A stretch of DNA of 64,000 nucleotides. It comes from an uncultured Pseudomonadales bacterium (lineage in GTDB: Bacteria > Pseudomonadota > Gammaproteobacteria > Pseudomonadales > Cellvibrionaceae). The notes under the pieces were generated by a model. That model was not told where the DNA came from. It saw only the letters and a program-made list of their open reading frames with translations, and did no database searches. Below are positions 34,906-43,950 of this stretch, one piece after another. Position 1 is the first letter of the stretch, and each line of letters starts with the position of its first letter. The DNA is taken from NCBI GenBank assembly GCA_947488935.1, contig CANLBN010000008.1, positions 1-64,000 of the forward strand. Reading direction: 5' to 3'. Made by a program: the position numbers and the translations under genes.

Positions 34906-35211
34906 ATGATTTGTTCAGAAAAATGTTTATGCCCGCATTGTAAAAATAAAAGTATCTCTGTTTGGGCTAAGTTAAAAGTTGGCCCTCTAAATAAAATAGT
35001 ATGTCCTGTATGTCGCGAGAAAAGTGCTGTATATACATTTCACGGGTTTGTAGTGATATTCATTTTTTCCGTTATATTTTGGTCTTTTTTATTTGTTTCC
35101 GTAATAATTAATTTTATTTGGTTAATGATTTTGATTATTCCGGTAGCTTTCTTTTTAGAAAGAAAATATCTGTATAGTGTCAAGCTGAGGCCAGTTAAAT
35201 CAAAGAGGTAA
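34906..35211 (+). CDS. Small zinc-ribbon membrane protein, candidate immunity to tip 2
   Basis: A 101-residue protein with a CPHC...CPVC zinc-ribbon-like N-terminal half (about residues 9-41), then two hydrophobic helices (VVIFIFSVIFWSFLFVSVII, FIWLMILIIPVAFFL) and a basic tail. A membrane immunity protein would fit a tip acting on or in membranes. No family is recognised. Confidence 0.6.
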   Translation: MICSEKCLCPHCKNKSISVWAKLKVGPLNKIVCPVCREKSAVYTFHGFVVIFIFSVIFWSFLFVSVIINFIWLMILIIPVAFFLERKYLYSVKLRPVKSKR

Positions 35212-35260
35212 CTAAAAAAGTAGGGTCACAAAATTAAAGGGGACGTAACTATTTAATCGA

Positions 35261-35295
35261 AGCCTAACCTTTTGCCAGTTAGGCTTTTTTATTTT
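35261..35295 (+). terminator. Terminator at the right end of the cassette segment
   Basis: AGCCTAAC/GTTAGGCT with a 9 nt loop, followed by TTTTTATTTT. It is near-identical in arms and tail to the terminator at 31825-31856. Confidence 0.88.
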
Positions 35296-35312
35296 GGGTT
35301 ATTGTTTTAGTG

Positions 35313-35648
35313 TTAAGGCCGCATCACCTGCTGTGTGGTGATCAGTTCGGTAATCACTTCCTCCCCCTGTTGCTGTAACCATTGCTGGTTCAGGTAAAAC
35401 TCAAAGTGACACTCCTCATTACTTAGAGCGGTATGTTCTACATAATCGGGCGCAGTCATTGCCCGAATGGCCGTATCATAAAACTGATAACTCGCCAGCA
35501 ACCGGTGTAACCGATCCTCCAGCCTTGTTAACTGCTCTCGTAGTAATAAAGTTTGTGACAGGGGTAAACCTGCATTATCATCGCGTGTAGTTTTGGAAAA
35601 ATAGGTAAAAGTCGGGCTGCCAGTTGCGCTATTATATGTGCTGGGCAC
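35313..35648 (-). CDS. Hypothetical protein, 111 residues
   Basis: An open frame from GTG, preceded by a GAGA-containing region, encodes a soluble, Gln/Leu-rich protein (LSQTLLLREQLTRLEDRLHR suggests a helix or coiled coil). No family is recognised. It begins at the right border of the island and may be part of it. Confidence 0.45.
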   Translation of the reverse strand: MPSTYNSATGSPTFTYFSKTTRDDNAGLPLSQTLLLREQLTRLEDRLHRLLASYQFYDTAIRAMTAPDYVEHTALSNEECHFEFYLNQQWLQQQGEEVITELITTQQVMRP

Positions 35649-35727
35649 TATTTCTCTACCTGTGAATTTAGTAATAAAAATGGTACTTTTCAGAAATTTT
35701 TAATTATCAATAGCGAATAAATTAAGC

Positions 35728-36468
35728 GTGAATATAGTACTCATTATAGGCAGCTCACCTGATGCACTACGTGCTAAGGCATGGCCAAAAGCGCCTTTTG
35801 GTCATGTTGTTGCCATGAATAATGCTTGGAATATTCGTGATGATTGGGATTATCTTGTCTGCCCAGAGGATTTTGCCAAAGAACGCCGTCCAGCGACTCT
35901 AAAGGCACCTCAACGTATTGTTGAATATACCGAGTATGTACCTAGCCAAAATGTGTATGGTGGTGTGGTGTATATTGGCGGCACTATGGCTTTTACGACG
36001 GCTTATTGGGCATTACATGCATTAAAGCCCGATGTATTGGCCTTTGTTGGCTGCGATATGGTTTACCCTGCAAATACGGCCACCCATTTCTATGGGCAAG
36101 GCTCTCCAGACCCACTGCGTGATGATATTACTCTGCAAAGCCTAGAGGCAAAATCCATACGCCTACAGGCCCATGCTCTTAAGCAGCATTGCTATTGCAT
36201 CAACTTAAGCTCATTGGAGGAGTCTCGTCTCGTCTACCCTGTAATTGGTGAGAAGCAGTTTTTTAGTAATAATAGAGCTGAGCTTATTAGGGCGCTTGCC
36301 CAGCAAATTGATGATCGCTATAGCGATAAAAAAATCAGTGCCGTAAAAGAGCGAGAGGAATCTCTTAATTACAAAGTAGATAGCGGCGATTATTGGCGTT
36401 ATCTCGACCAGTTAGATGCAGACAAGTTGTTGGAAATTGATCGGCAGTGGCTATCTGTCTTTAGTTAA
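35728..36468 (+). CDS. Conserved hypothetical protein, possible DUF115-like glycan-related enzyme
   Basis: A 246-residue soluble protein starts at GTG with NIVLIIGSSPDALRAK, a beta strand and glycine turn. VAMNNAWNIRDDWDYLVCPE and GGTMAFTTAYWALHALKPD follow. The SSP/NNA pattern resembles MptE/Maf-like (DUF115) proteins, but this is a weak impression. It stands alone. Confidence 0.5.
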   Translation: MNIVLIIGSSPDALRAKAWPKAPFGHVVAMNNAWNIRDDWDYLVCPEDFAKERRPATLKAPQRIVEYTEYVPSQNVYGGVVYIGGTMAFTTAYWALHALKPDVLAFVGCDMVYPANTATHFYGQGSPDPLRDDITLQSLEAKSIRLQAHALKQHCYCINLSSLEESRLVYPVIGEKQFFSNNRAELIRALAQQIDDRYSDKKISAVKEREESLNYKVDSGDYWRYLDQLDADKLLEIDRQWLSVFS

Positions 36469-36656
36469 ATGTCCTTTTTTGTTGTAGCTGGAGTGCTAGA
36501 TAGCTGCTATATGTCTTTATTCAACGCTCGTTGACAAACATTTCAATAATCCTGCCGAATGCTCAGTATTTGCTATAGTTATAAGAGATTTAGAATTTGC
36601 TGCCTTTTTAAATAAAGGCGGTAATTTATAACTATGTACTTAATGAGCCTATTTTT

Positions 36657-38630
36657 ATGAGTTTGCAGCGCCGCTTAATTTTAGCCGTCTCCTTGCTATT
36701 GATTGGATTGCTAGCCGCCAATATGGTGGTCAGTGTTTATAACGCACGACAAAATATTTATCAGCAGCTAGAGGTGCATGCACAAGATACGGCCACTTCT
36801 TTGGGTTTTAGTATTTCGCAGGCGGCTCTTGCTAAAGATACCGCGCAAGTGCGTTTGATGGTCGATGTGATTTTTGACCGTGGATATTACCGTCGTATTG
36901 CTTATCTCGATATCGATGGTAACGAAATTATTGCCAAAGAAGCCCCCGATGATATCGCCAGTGTGCCGCAGTGGTTTACCGATTGGGTGCATATCCCAGC
37001 ACCCAGTGGTCGCGCTGTTGTGTCCTCGGGTTGGTTCCAGTTAGGCGAAGTCGAGGTCGTTAGTCATCCAGGGTTTGCCTACCGTGATATTTGGCGGTCT
37101 TTTAAAGAGCAGTTATGGTTATTTTTAGCCACTACAGTACTTTGTTATGGTCTGTTAGGTATTGGTCTCAAGGTTATTTTGCGGCCTTTAAGGCAGGTTG
37201 AGCAGCAAGCTGAGGCAATTTCTCGTCGCGAGTTTTTGCAATTTCCACTACCTAAAATCCCCGAGCTACGAAGCGTTGCACTGGCAATGAATCGTATGAC
37301 TGACAAAGTCAAAACCATGTTCAGCCATCAAGTTGAGCTAAACGATAGGTTGCATCAACAGCTACGTACCGACGAGGTTACCGGTCTTTCCAATAGGCAC
37401 GACTTTGATGAGCGCTTGCAGTCTTATATTAAGTCCGAGCGCACCTCTAATGTGGGTGTGTTAATGCTTATGCAGGTTGGTGATCTCCAATTGGTTAATC
37501 GCCAAGGGGGGCGTAAAGAAGGTGATGCTTACTTGCAAACCGTCGCCTCTTATTTAAAAGAGAATTTAGAGCAATTTCCAGGCGCTATGTGTTCTAGGCA
37601 TAGCGGTGCCGATTTTGCTGTTTTTATTCCGGCGATAAGCACCGAAGAAAGTAAGCAGCTAATGGAAGCGTTTTATAATGACCTCCAAGCTATGGAGTGG
37701 AATGGAGAATATATACAGTCTATTTACTTGGGGGTGATTTACGCCAGTGATCTCAGCGAGCAAGTGGGTAGGCAGCAACTTAATTTGCTGATTGCTGCCG
37801 ATGGTGCATTAAACCAAGCGCGTAATGATCAACAAGGCGGCTATCATTGGCAGCTGTTGGCTAATGCCGCAGATCAGGCGATGTTAAGTGCTAGCCAGTG
37901 GTCGGTATTAATTAAAGAGGCTTTAGCAAGGCAGGCCTTTGATTTTAAATACCAGCCCATATGGAAAGTGAGTGAGAATGGCACGGAGCAAAAAACATTA
38001 ATGTTTAACGAAATGCTCACGCATTTATCCATGGATGGCGAGGATTACTCGGCCAGCGTCTTTATGCCAATGGCTATGCGTCTACAATTAATGCCAGAGT
38101 TTGATCGACAGGTGATCGATGCTATTTTTAAGGCCAGTGATAACACTACGGGAGATATTTGTATTAATATCTCCACTGCTGCCCTAGAAGACGAAGGCTT
38201 TGTCGAGTCCGTCGAGGCACACTTATCCTCTAACCCCGAGTTAGCGGCTAGGCTTATTTTTGAGTTGCCGGCTAATAGCTTATCTTTTGTCGAGCAAGTT
38301 GTGCGCGATTTTGCCAAAGTCGTCAAGCGCTACAACGCGAAGTTATCGTTGCACCATTTTGGTCGTGGTACAGCGGAGTTTGCCTATATGCAAAGCTTGC
38401 CGCTCGACTATTTAAAAATAGATCGCTGTTTTATTCAGACCGTGGTTGAGGATCTCGATGCACAATTTTTTGTGCGCTCTCTTGTCACTATCGCCCAAGG
38501 TTGCGATGTCACTGTGCTAGCGGAAGGGGTCGAGACCGAAGAGCAATGGCATAAGCTCATTGAGTTAGGTATTCAAGGTGGCCAAGGGTATTGGTTGGGC
38601 CGACCACAAAGAGATCCTGTTGTTGGATAG
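36657..38630 (+). CDS. LapD-like c-di-GMP receptor with degenerate GGDEF and EAL domains
   Basis: A 657-residue inner-membrane protein. An N-terminal helix is followed by a LapD/MoxY-type periplasmic domain (about 25-150), a second helix (LFLATTVLCYGLLGIGL), HAMP, GGDEF and EAL domains. The GGDEF site reads HSGADF and the EAL motif reads NEML, so neither cyclase nor phosphodiesterase activity is expected. This is as in LapD, which binds c-di-GMP and sequesters the periplasmic protease LapG. No LapG or adhesin gene is adjacent, so the LapD role is inference from domain order. Confidence 0.8.
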   Translation: MSLQRRLILAVSLLLIGLLAANMVVSVYNARQNIYQQLEVHAQDTATSLGFSISQAALAKDTAQVRLMVDVIFDRGYYRRIAYLDIDGNEIIAKEAPDDIASVPQWFTDWVHIPAPSGRAVVSSGWFQLGEVEVVSHPGFAYRDIWRSFKEQLWLFLATTVLCYGLLGIGLKVILRPLRQVEQQAEAISRREFLQFPLPKIPELRSVALAMNRMTDKVKTMFSHQVELNDRLHQQLRTDEVTGLSNRHDFDERLQSYIKSERTSNVGVLMLMQVGDLQLVNRQGGRKEGDAYLQTVASYLKENLEQFPGAMCSRHSGADFAVFIPAISTEESKQLMEAFYNDLQAMEWNGEYIQSIYLGVIYASDLSEQVGRQQLNLLIAADGALNQARNDQQGGYHWQLLANAADQAMLSASQWSVLIKEALARQAFDFKYQPIWKVSENGTEQKTLMFNEMLTHLSMDGEDYSASVFMPMAMRLQLMPEFDRQVIDAIFKASDNTTGDICINISTAALEDEGFVESVEAHLSSNPELAARLIFELPANSLSFVEQVVRDFAKVVKRYNAKLSLHHFGRGTAEFAYMQSLPLDYLKIDRCFIQTVVEDLDAQFFVRSLVTIAQGCDVTVLAEGVETEEQWHKLIELGIQGGQGYWLGRPQRDPVVG

Positions 38631-38672
38631 TCGCGTGGGCAGTAGGGTTTAAGGGATTTTAATAGAGTCAGT

Positions 38673-38712
38673 CTTTAGTGCTAAAAATAGGCACTAAAGG
38701 TTTGTTTGTGTG
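38673..38712 (+). terminator. Probable terminator after the LapD-like gene
   Basis: CTTTAGTGC/GCACTAAAG, a 9 bp stem with a 9 nt loop, followed by GTTTGTTTGTG. The T-tract is interrupted. Confidence 0.6.
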
Positions 38713-38831
38713 TATTTAATGCGTAGTTAACTTGGCGCTAAATAACAGGTAGACTATGCACCTATAATTATTGATTAGTCGAGAGCCTCAATTCTTTCAG
38801 CGGCTTCTGCGAACCCTTCGGATACACACTT

Positions 38832-39950
38832 ATGAACTTGCCAGCTATTAAAACAAAATTTCTTGCACTGTTTAAGCGCGGTAGTAAAAATATGGGTGCC
38901 AGTGTCCCATCTGGTGCTAAAGATTACTTTTCTGATCTAAAACAATCGATCTCCGAAGGCTCTGTAGTTATTCGTATTGTGATAGCTGCCATTGTTTTAT
39001 ACATACTGGTGGTGCTCATTCTTGGTTTTTATTTTAGCGGAGAGCCCGATGTTCTTTTATGGCAAGACGATTTTAAATCAACATCATCATTAACATCACC
39101 CGTTGTAGAAGATGTAACGGGTAGTGTGACTACGGCAAGTTTGATTGTTGTTGCCGATACCTTATTAAACAAGCCCGGTGGTTATCTTAGTAACGATATC
39201 CTACCGCCAGGTGTGCTGCTTGATAATATTCCTAATTGGGAATACGGCGTACTTGTTCAGGTGCGTGATTTAAGTAAAGCATTTCGAGAGGTATTTAGCC
39301 GTTCACAATCGCAATCGACAGAAGACCGTGATTTAGTGATTGCCGAGCCGCGTTTTAATTTTGATAGCGAAAGTTGGATATTGCCCTCGACAGAATCTGT
39401 TTACCGAGAAGGCATTAAAAAACTGAATGCTTATCATGCACGCTTAGTGGACCCCACTCAGGCGGGAGCGCAGTTTTATGCACGAACCGATAACCTTGAA
39501 TTTTGGTTGGGTAGTGTCGAAAAGCGTCTGGGTAGTTTATCTCAACGGTTAAGCGCGAGTGTTGGTCAGCGTCGCCTCAATACCGATCTTGCCGGTCAAG
39601 CTGATGCCAAGCAATCGACACCAACGGCAAAAGAGGTAGAGATAAAAACACCTTGGAGTGAGATTGACGACGTATTTTATGAGGCGCGTGGTACAACTTG
39701 GGCGTTGATTCATTTTTTGCGTGCTGTCGAAAAAGATTTTTCTGATGTGCTTATTAAAAAGAATGCAACGGTAAGCTTGCAGCAAATTATTCGTGAACTA
39801 GAGGCAACCCAAGTCTCTGTGTTTAGCCCAATCATTTTAAATGGCAGTGGCTTTGGTATGATGGCAAATCATTCCTTGGTTATGGCCTCTTATATTTCGA
39901 GAGCGCATGCTGCCATTATTGATTTGCGAGAACTATTAACTCAAGGATAG
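38832..39950 (+). CDS. DUF2333 family membrane-anchored protein
   Basis: A 372-residue protein with a single N-terminal helix (IVIAAIVLYILVVLILGFYF, about 48-67). A large, probably periplasmic domain follows with DTLLNKPGGYLSNDILPPG, NWEYGVLVQVRDL and HARLVDPTQAGAQFYARTD. The family is conserved in Pseudomonas and relatives without a known function. Confidence 0.8.
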   Translation: MNLPAIKTKFLALFKRGSKNMGASVPSGAKDYFSDLKQSISEGSVVIRIVIAAIVLYILVVLILGFYFSGEPDVLLWQDDFKSTSSLTSPVVEDVTGSVTTASLIVVADTLLNKPGGYLSNDILPPGVLLDNIPNWEYGVLVQVRDLSKAFREVFSRSQSQSTEDRDLVIAEPRFNFDSESWILPSTESVYREGIKKLNAYHARLVDPTQAGAQFYARTDNLEFWLGSVEKRLGSLSQRLSASVGQRRLNTDLAGQADAKQSTPTAKEVEIKTPWSEIDDVFYEARGTTWALIHFLRAVEKDFSDVLIKKNATVSLQQIIRELEATQVSVFSPIILNGSGFGMMANHSLVMASYISRAHAAIIDLRELLTQG

Positions 39951-40020
39951 TTTTTGGGTCACTACTGCCAAAAGTAATCTACAGTGGAATCAAGATTATT
40001 CTCTATAGTGTTTTTGCTCC

Positions 40021-42426
40021 ATGAAAGGTTTTATTTTAACTCGCCAGCGGCGCGATATTAAGAATGCTTGCGAGCTAGAGCTTTGGCTTGCGAGCGATCA
40101 AGGCCCTGTTAAATTAATTGTCCCTGAGCAATATCCAGTCCTTTTTTTTCGACAAGCAGATGTGCAAGATGTCGATAATATTCTCCCTCAGTTTTCAGCT
40201 GCTCATTATAAATCTGTCGATTTAAAAAATAATAATAACGAGCCTATTATGGCGCTGTATTGTGCTGGCGAGCGACAGCTTCGAGAAATAGCGAAGCTGT
40301 TTTCTCGCTTAAGGTTGCCTTGTTGGGAGAAAGACATAAAAGTAACGGATCGCTTTTTAATGGAGCGATTTATTACGGCAAGCCTTCGCTGTGATGAGCT
40401 TCCCGAGTCATTTAATAAACCACATCAAACTTCATTTAAAAAACTGACTGCCAATAAACTGGTAACGTGTTTTTATCAGCCTGATTTTACTGTCGTCTCC
40501 CTCGATATAGAAACATCAATGGATGCAAAGACCTTGTATTCTATTGCTATTTATAATGAACAGCACTCGCTTGTTTTTATGGTGGACGAAAGTTGTGACT
40601 CCGTCAGCCGAAATACTATTCCCTTAAAACATGGAGGGGAGTTAACGCTTGTTGCCTGTGCTTCCGAGCGTTATTGTTTACAGCAGTTTTTAAAAGCCTT
40701 TGCAAGTATTGACCCGGATATTATTATCGGCTGGCATGTGGTTCAGTTTGATTTATGGGTGTTAGAAAGAATATGTAAAATCCAACAAGTTAATTTTTTG
40801 TTAGGCCGTGGAGGTCAAAAAATTAATTGGCGTGAAGATAGCCAGCATGAAGGCAGGCATTATGCACTAGTGCCTGGGCGCGTTGTATTAGATGGTATTG
40901 AACTACTGCGCACGGCTTTTTATAATTTTGAACGTTTTTCTCTTCAGTTTGTAGCCACACAATTGCTGGGTGAAGGTAAGTTGCTCGATGAAGATTCTCG
41001 TGGACAAGAGATCAGTGAGCTTTTTATCAACGATAAGGAATCATTGGCCGCTTATAATTTGCAAGACTGTAAATTAGTGTGGGATATCTTCGAAAAAACA
41101 AAACTACTCGACTTTGCTATTGAGCGCGCTCGCCTAACTGGACTGCCGATGGATCGCATGGGTGGCTCGGTGGCAAGTTTTGATTATGCTTATTTGCCGC
41201 GACTGCATCGAGCGGGTTATATCGCCCCCAATTTGGGTGAGTTACAGTCCGATGTAGTGAGCCCTGGCGGCTATGTCATGGATTCTAAACCAGGTTTATA
41301 TCACCATGTTTTAGTGTTGGATTTTAAGAGTTTATACCCTAGTATTATTCGTACCTTTAAGATAGACCCCTATGCTTTTTGGGCAGCGCAACATCAGCAG
41401 CTAGATGATGAGTCAGTTGTTGAGGGGTTTAATGAGGCCAAGTTTTCGATAAAAGATAACCTGCTACCCGATATTATCGGTGAGCTGTGGGCATCTAGAG
41501 ATGAGGCCAAGGCGGCAGGTAACAAACCGCTATCCCAGGCTATAAAAATTATTATGAATTCATTTTATGGTGTGCTGGGTTCAACGGGGTGCCGTTTTTA
41601 TGACCCGAGAGTGTGCAGCTCTATTACTCTACGGGGGCACGAGATTATCCAGCGCACGCGTGAGTGGATTGTTGGGCAAGGCTATGAGGTCATTTATGGC
41701 GATACTGATTCTGTGTTTGTTTGGCTTGGAGACGATATCAGCGATGGGGATGCTAAGGACATAGGCAAAACACTAGCGAGTGGTTTGAATACGTGGTGGA
41801 ACCATAATATTAAAACAGAATTTGGCGTACAGAGCTATTTAGAGATCGAGTTTGAAACTCATTATAGTGATTTTTTAATGCCAACGATTCGCGGCTCTAG
41901 TAAGGGCAGTAAAAAGCGTTATGCAGGTATTATAAAAAAAGCTTCAGCAGATGGAGAGCAAGTATCCGAGGAGCTAGTCTTTAAAGGCTTAGAGACCGTA
42001 CGTACAGATTGGACAGGGCTTGCAAAAGAGTTTCAGCAGGTGCTCTACCTAAAAATATTTAAAAGGGAACCATACCGAGAATACATTTGTCGAAAAGTCG
42101 ATGATTTACTTGAAAACCGCTGTAATGACCAACTTATTTATCAAAAAAGGTTACAGCGTAAACTGAGTGAATATCAAAAAAGTACACCTCCACATGTTAA
42201 AGCGGCAAGAAAACTATATGAACTCAGTGGTGAGCTTTTAGGCCGAGGCGATACGATCTATTATATTATCACTGTCAATGGCCCAGAGCCGGTTAGCCAT
42301 CAACTCAGTATTATTGATTATCAACACTATATCGATAAACAATTAAAGCCAGTGGCAGATAGTATTCTCAATTTTATTAATGATGATTTTGAGAGTATTA
42401 TTGATCAACAGATGATGTTGTTATAA
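40021..42426 (+). CDS. polB: DNA polymerase II (family B)
   Basis: A repair and translesion DNA polymerase, usually SOS-induced. Exo I is VSLDIETS, the 3'-5' exonuclease continues with GWHVVQFDLWVLER, polymerase motif A is LDFKSLYPSI, motif B KIIMNSFYGVLGS and motif C YGDTDSVFVW. At 801 residues it is slightly longer than E. coli PolB (783). I saw no clear LexA box just upstream, though I cannot scan it exhaustively. It is not found at a fixed locus. Confidence 0.97.
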   Translation: MKGFILTRQRRDIKNACELELWLASDQGPVKLIVPEQYPVLFFRQADVQDVDNILPQFSAAHYKSVDLKNNNNEPIMALYCAGERQLREIAKLFSRLRLPCWEKDIKVTDRFLMERFITASLRCDELPESFNKPHQTSFKKLTANKLVTCFYQPDFTVVSLDIETSMDAKTLYSIAIYNEQHSLVFMVDESCDSVSRNTIPLKHGGELTLVACASERYCLQQFLKAFASIDPDIIIGWHVVQFDLWVLERICKIQQVNFLLGRGGQKINWREDSQHEGRHYALVPGRVVLDGIELLRTAFYNFERFSLQFVATQLLGEGKLLDEDSRGQEISELFINDKESLAAYNLQDCKLVWDIFEKTKLLDFAIERARLTGLPMDRMGGSVASFDYAYLPRLHRAGYIAPNLGELQSDVVSPGGYVMDSKPGLYHHVLVLDFKSLYPSIIRTFKIDPYAFWAAQHQQLDDESVVEGFNEAKFSIKDNLLPDIIGELWASRDEAKAAGNKPLSQAIKIIMNSFYGVLGSTGCRFYDPRVCSSITLRGHEIIQRTREWIVGQGYEVIYGDTDSVFVWLGDDISDGDAKDIGKTLASGLNTWWNHNIKTEFGVQSYLEIEFETHYSDFLMPTIRGSSKGSKKRYAGIIKKASADGEQVSEELVFKGLETVRTDWTGLAKEFQQVLYLKIFKREPYREYICRKVDDLLENRCNDQLIYQKRLQRKLSEYQKSTPPHVKAARKLYELSGELLGRGDTIYYIITVNGPEPVSHQLSIIDYQHYIDKQLKPVADSILNFINDDFESIIDQQMMLL

Positions 42427-42485
42427 ATAGTTCTTCTAAAATGAGTGTGAGTCACTCTTAAAAATCCTAAATAAAGGCGATAACT

Positions 42486-43055
42486 ATGAAAAAAATGATT
42501 GTATCTCTTCCATTAATTGCTTTTATTTTTCACTTTTTTATAGTTGCTAATGTTCACGCGCAATCGGAACCAGAGATTGTGCAGCCTCCGCAAGAGCGCC
42601 CTGCGATGAACAACGCGCGCCTCGATGAGATAATAAAGCGTGTTGACGAAAATGCTAAAGGCCAACCTGGTTTTTGGTCATTTATTGTCGAGAATGTTGA
42701 AGTGCAAGTGGTTACCGATGAAAGATCTAATCGTATGCGCATCATCTCGCCCATTTTAAAAACGAGCAGCTTGGACGAAAAAACACTTTATCGTTTGATG
42801 CAGGCTAATTTCGATAGTGTATTAGATGCACGCTATGCCATTGCCAATGGTATTTTATGGAGTACCTTTATACATCCTCTTGGTCAATTAAGTGACGAGG
42901 ATTTTCTTGTAGGCTTAGGTCAAACGGTTAACTCTGTGATTACTTATGGCTCGACTTATACCTCTGGGCTACTTAGTTTTCAAGGTGGTGACAGTCGAGG
43001 CATTATTCAGCGCGACCTTATCGATAAGCTCAAGAAAAAAGGGCAAGAGATATAG
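42486..43055 (+). CDS. Hypothetical exported protein, possibly YbjN/T3SS-chaperone-like
   Basis: A 189-residue protein with a signal peptide (MKKMIVSLPLIAFIFHFFIV, ending VHAQS). A compact domain (QVVTDERSNRMRIISPILKT, LYRLMQANFDSVLDARYAIA, QLSDEDFLVGLGQTVNSV) resembles the CesT/YbjN fold in its strand-helix order. An AAAGGCG precedes the ATG. The function is unknown. Confidence 0.6.
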   Translation: MKKMIVSLPLIAFIFHFFIVANVHAQSEPEIVQPPQERPAMNNARLDEIIKRVDENAKGQPGFWSFIVENVEVQVVTDERSNRMRIISPILKTSSLDEKTLYRLMQANFDSVLDARYAIANGILWSTFIHPLGQLSDEDFLVGLGQTVNSVITYGSTYTSGLLSFQGGDSRGIIQRDLIDKLKKKGQEI

Positions 43056-43091
43056 TCGAGCTATACCTCTCTAGGCTTTTAAGGTTGGTAC

Positions 43092-43904
43092 TTAAAAGCT
43101 GTGTTCTTCTTTAGGAAATGCTCCCGATTTAATCTCGCTAGCAAAGCCTGCAAAAGTATCCTCGATGCTTTGGTATGTAGATAAAAAGTTTTTTGAAAAT
43201 TTGGGTGGCGTAGGTGTAATGCCTAACATGTCGTTAGCGACTAAAACCTGCGAATGCGTATTGGGGCCCGCGCCAATACCGATAGTAATAATGTCGACTT
43301 CTTCTGATATTTTTTTTGCAAGCGTTTGCGGTACGCATTCTAGTACTACTAAATCGGCACCTGCCTGAGCAAGATCTGCTGCATCTTTAAGGATTTGTGC
43401 CGCCTGTTGATCATCTCGCCCTTGTACACGGTAGCCACCAAACTTATTGACCGATTGGGGTGTTAAGCCCAAGTGCGCGCAAACGGGTACGCCGCGCTCA
43501 CTCAGCATATTGACAGTCTCGACAAGCCATTGTCCTCCCTCCAATTTAACCATGTGTGCCCCAGCCTGCATTAATAAACCCGCATTGCTCATAGCTTGCT
43601 CAGGTGTTGCGTAGCTCATAAATGGCATATCACTAATAATGAAGGATTTTTTGTTACCACGTGATACGGCAGCGGTGTGATACACCATATGCTCGATGGT
43701 TACGGGTAGTGTACTGCCGTGTCCTTGTACTGTCATACCTAGGCTATCGCCTACGAGTACTATGTCGATACCGGCGCGTTGGGCAATAGCGGCCATGGGT
43801 GCATCGTAAAGTGCGATACACGAGATTTTCTCATTGGCTTGTTTGTAGCGACGTAAGCTATTGAGCGTGATAGATGTTTCTAGTGCTGGATTATGTGCGC
43901 TCAT
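43092..43904 (-). CDS. panB: 3-methyl-2-oxobutanoate hydroxymethyltransferase PanB
   Basis: PanB makes ketopantoate from alpha-ketoisovalerate for coenzyme A synthesis. LYDAPMAAIAQRAGIDIVLV, GDSLGMTVQGH, MPFMSYATPEQAM and AHLGLTPQSVNKFGGYRVQG are diagnostic. Length 270 is typical. panC, usually next, is absent, and a deoxynucleoside kinase gene precedes panB instead. Confidence 0.97.
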   Translation of the reverse strand: MSAHNPALETSITLNSLRRYKQANEKISCIALYDAPMAAIAQRAGIDIVLVGDSLGMTVQGHGSTLPVTIEHMVYHTAAVSRGNKKSFIISDMPFMSYATPEQAMSNAGLLMQAGAHMVKLEGGQWLVETVNMLSERGVPVCAHLGLTPQSVNKFGGYRVQGRDDQQAAQILKDAADLAQAGADLVVLECVPQTLAKKISEEVDIITIGIGAGPNTHSQVLVANDMLGITPTPPKFSKNFLSTYQSIEDTFAGFASEIKSGAFPKEEHSF

Positions 43905-43950
43905 AGTGCTTGCTCATATGTGTTGGGTAAATGCTTTTAGAGAGGCTGGA

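Larger units (their letters stand above)
31811..35312 (+). repeat. Direct repeats (about 60 bp) bounding the orphan cassette segment
   Basis: The copies are 31811-31868 and about 35247-35312. Both contain AACTATTTAAT, AAGCCTA, a stem-loop, TAGGCTTTTTTATTTT and GTTTAGTG or TTTTAGTG. The left copy encodes the last residues of the AAA+ protein (NYLIKA-stop). The right copy still reads NYLIEA-stop although no gene precedes it. The 3.4 kb between them holds only orphan immunity-like genes and Rhs tips. Confidence 0.65.

Noticed and set aside
36531..36560. TTGACA as promoter of the LapD-like gene
   Set aside because: No acceptable -10 lies 16-18 bp downstream; the nearest TATAGT is too far away.
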